From the NCBI GenBank assembly GCA_040235505.1, contig JBECKW010000129.1, forward strand, positions 1-8,018: a stretch of 8,018 nucleotides of DNA, read 5' to 3'. How positions within the stretch are numbered: position 1 is the stretch's first letter; each line of letters opens with the position of its first letter. This document shows, piece after piece, positions 6,784 to 8,018 of the stretch. This stretch comes from JBECKW01 sp040235505. Lineage in GTDB: Bacteria > Desulfobacterota > Desulfobacteria > Desulfobacterales > JAFDDL01. The position numbers were made by a program, and so were the translations under genes. The notes under the pieces are model-generated. The model ran no database searches and had not been told where the DNA came from. It saw nothing but the letters and a program-made list of their open reading frames with translations.

Positions 6784-8018
6784 CTAAAAGCGGATCAGAG
6801 CAAGCAGGGGCCCAGGACCGATGCCCAGCCAGATCAGCAGTATGGTCATGGTAGTAAGGACCAATCCGCCTGAAACCCCGGTGGCCGGTTCCAGAGCAGA
6901 GGCCGCTTGCCAGTCGCCGGGCCGGCTGAACAGGGCCACAACGATACGAAGGTAATAAAACAGGCTGATGCCGCTGGTGACCAGAAGGGTGATGACCAAC
7001 CACCAAAGGGCACTGTACAAGCCTGCCGCCACAATGTAAAACTTGCCCATGAACCCCACGGTTAGCGGTATGCCGGCCAATGAGAGCAGCATGGCAATAA
7101 AAATGCCGCCTATCCAAGGATGCCGGAAGATAAGGCCTTGAAAATCTTCCAGACGATCCGCATCTTTGCCCTTTCCGGAAAGCACGGAAATGACGCCGAA
7201 AGCACCCAGGGTCGTGATGGTATAGGCCGTAATATAGAACGCCACGGCCTGCTCTGCAATACGACCGCCGGCCATAAACGCCACGAGCAAATAGCCCATA
7301 TGGGCGATAGAAGAGTAGGCTAAAATGCGCTTGACCTGATTCTGCAACAGTGCCAAAAGGTTCCCACCCACCATGGAAGCAAAGGCAATAACGCCGAACA
7401 TCCAGAAAACAGACGGATGGTTCGTCAGGTTAACGGGCACGAACAGTCGTACCAGCAGGGCCACCATAGCAGTTTTGGATACGGTTGACACAAAGCCCGT
7501 CACCGGGGCCGGAGCACCCTGATAGACATCGGGCGTCCACATATGAAACGGCACAAGGGCAAGCTTGAAGCCGATTCCCACCATCAGCATCCCCACACCG
7601 GCCAAAAGGATCAACGGACCGCCGGCCATTGGCGTGGACGAAAGACCTGCCGTCATATAACCGAAGTCAAGGGTGCCGATTTGTGCATAAATCAAAGCCA
7701 TGCCAAACAGCAAAAACGCGGCAGAAGCAGCGGCAAGAATCAGGTATTTAAGGCCCGCCTCCACACTCTGTAACCTTTGACGGGGATAAGCGATTAACGC
7801 ATACAAAGCAATGCTGAGAATTTCCAGGCCGATGAAAAAAGATGCAAAATGTCGGCTCATGACCAGCACGATGGCACCTGTGGCGGCCAGCATCAGAAGC
7901 AGATAAAACTCTTCGAAATGCCCGCCCAGCCTTTTTAAATAGGCGTGGCCGAGCAAAACGGTGGCTGCGGTTGCCAACAAAATCAGCCCGATATAGAAAA
8001 GTGCATAAGCATCAACGA
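6784..8018 (-). CDS. nuoN: NADH-quinone oxidoreductase subunit N (NuoN), N-terminus beyond window
   Basis: Antiporter-like proton-pumping membrane subunit of respiratory complex I, in the inner membrane. The frame stays open to the right edge; in-frame codons upstream of 7980 read VDAYALFYIGLILLA, so the TTG at 7980 is internal and the true start lies outside. About 410 residues are visible of a usual 470-500. Seen in order (visible numbering): GLEILSIALYAL with E65, the conserved mid-membrane glutamate; FKLALVPFHMWTPDVYQGAP with K151, a wording diagnostic of NuoN rather than NuoM, NuoL or Mrp subunits; STVSKTA with K181; VKRILAYSSIAHMGY with K229; and MGKFY with K325, the distal lysine. The rest is a series of hydrophobic transmembrane helices ending in IGPGPLLALIRF, a normal NuoN end, so this gene is complete at its 3' side. 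It is convergent with the sugar operon and probably is the last gene of a nuo operon arriving from the right. Confidence 0.96.
   Translation of the reverse strand, partial: VDAYALFYIGLILLATAATVLLGHAYLKRLGGHFEEFYLLLMLAATGAIVLVMSRHFASFFIGLEILSIALYALIAYPRQRLQSVEAGLKYLILAAASAAFLLFGMALIYAQIGTLDFGYMTAGLSSTPMAGGPLILLAGVGMLMVGIGFKLALVPFHMWTPDVYQGAPAPVTGFVSTVSKTAMVALLVRLFVPVNLTNHPSVFWMFGVIAFASMVGGNLLALLQNQVKRILAYSSIAHMGYLLVAFMAGGRIAEQAVAFYITAYTITTLGAFGVISVLSGKGKDADRLEDFQGLIFRHPWIGGIFIAMLLSLAGIPLTVGFMGKFYIVAAGLYSALWWLVITLLVTSGISLFYYLRIVVALFSRPGDWQAASALEPATGVSGGLVLTTMTILLIWLGIGPGPLLALIRF

Noticed and set aside
6784..7980. Treating the TTG at 7980 as the start of nuoN
   Set aside because: The frame continues open to 8018 with typical NuoN residues (DAYALFYIGLILLA), so the TTG is internal and the gene is cut by the window edge.
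6784..8018. Mrp antiporter or hydrogenase membrane subunit instead of NuoN
   Set aside because: The VPFHMWTPDVYQGAP wording is that of NuoN; NuoL, NuoM and MrpA/D-like proteins have HTWLPDA-type sequences at this place.
1..8018. Mobile elements, tRNA/rRNA genes, CRISPR arrays or defence genes
   Set aside because: Nearly all of the window is accounted for by conserved metabolic genes; no inverted terminal repeats, transposase motifs, repeat-spacer pattern or cloverleaf-like sequence was seen.

Overview
This window is a bacterial chromosomal segment of balanced base composition. It carries a pentose phosphate pathway gene cluster on the + strand, facing the 3' part of a respiratory complex I gene on the - strand. 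The Shine-Dalgarno-led, tightly packed genes and the NADH dehydrogenase subunit point to a Gram-negative-type bacterium. The mix of gene types loosely suggests a Desulfobacterota-like (deltaproteobacterial) lineage, but that is an impression and not something the sequence proves.

Layout: 13-1854 transketolase, 1859-2992 transaldolase, then a 269-base gap (2993-3261) with only marginal small ORFs. After it come 3262-4692 6-phosphogluconate dehydrogenase, 4702-6258 glucose-6-phosphate dehydrogenase and 6255-6779 a 6-phosphogluconolactonase lacking its C-terminal part. Four bases later the stop codon of nuoN is reached; nuoN reads leftward and runs off the right edge of the window. Junctions inside the + strand cluster are 4 bp (tkt/tal), 9 bp (gnd/zwf) and a 4-base ATGA overlap (zwf/pgl). 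Two transcription/translation blocks, tkt-tal and gnd-zwf-pgl, are therefore likely, perhaps in one operon across the gap.

Together the genes cover the whole oxidative branch (G6P to 6-phosphogluconolactone to 6-phosphogluconate to ribulose 5-phosphate, making reduced nicotinamide cofactor) and both carbon-shuffling enzymes of the non-oxidative branch. Ribose-5-phosphate isomerase and ribulose-phosphate epimerase are not in the window.

The cluster is mostly ordinary metabolism. The most notable point is the broken 3' end of pgl where it meets nuoN. Lesser points are a transketolase strongly resembling the vertebrate type and an unexplained spacer that splits the cluster. I see no mobile element, CRISPR array, RNA gene, defence system or convincing new system here.
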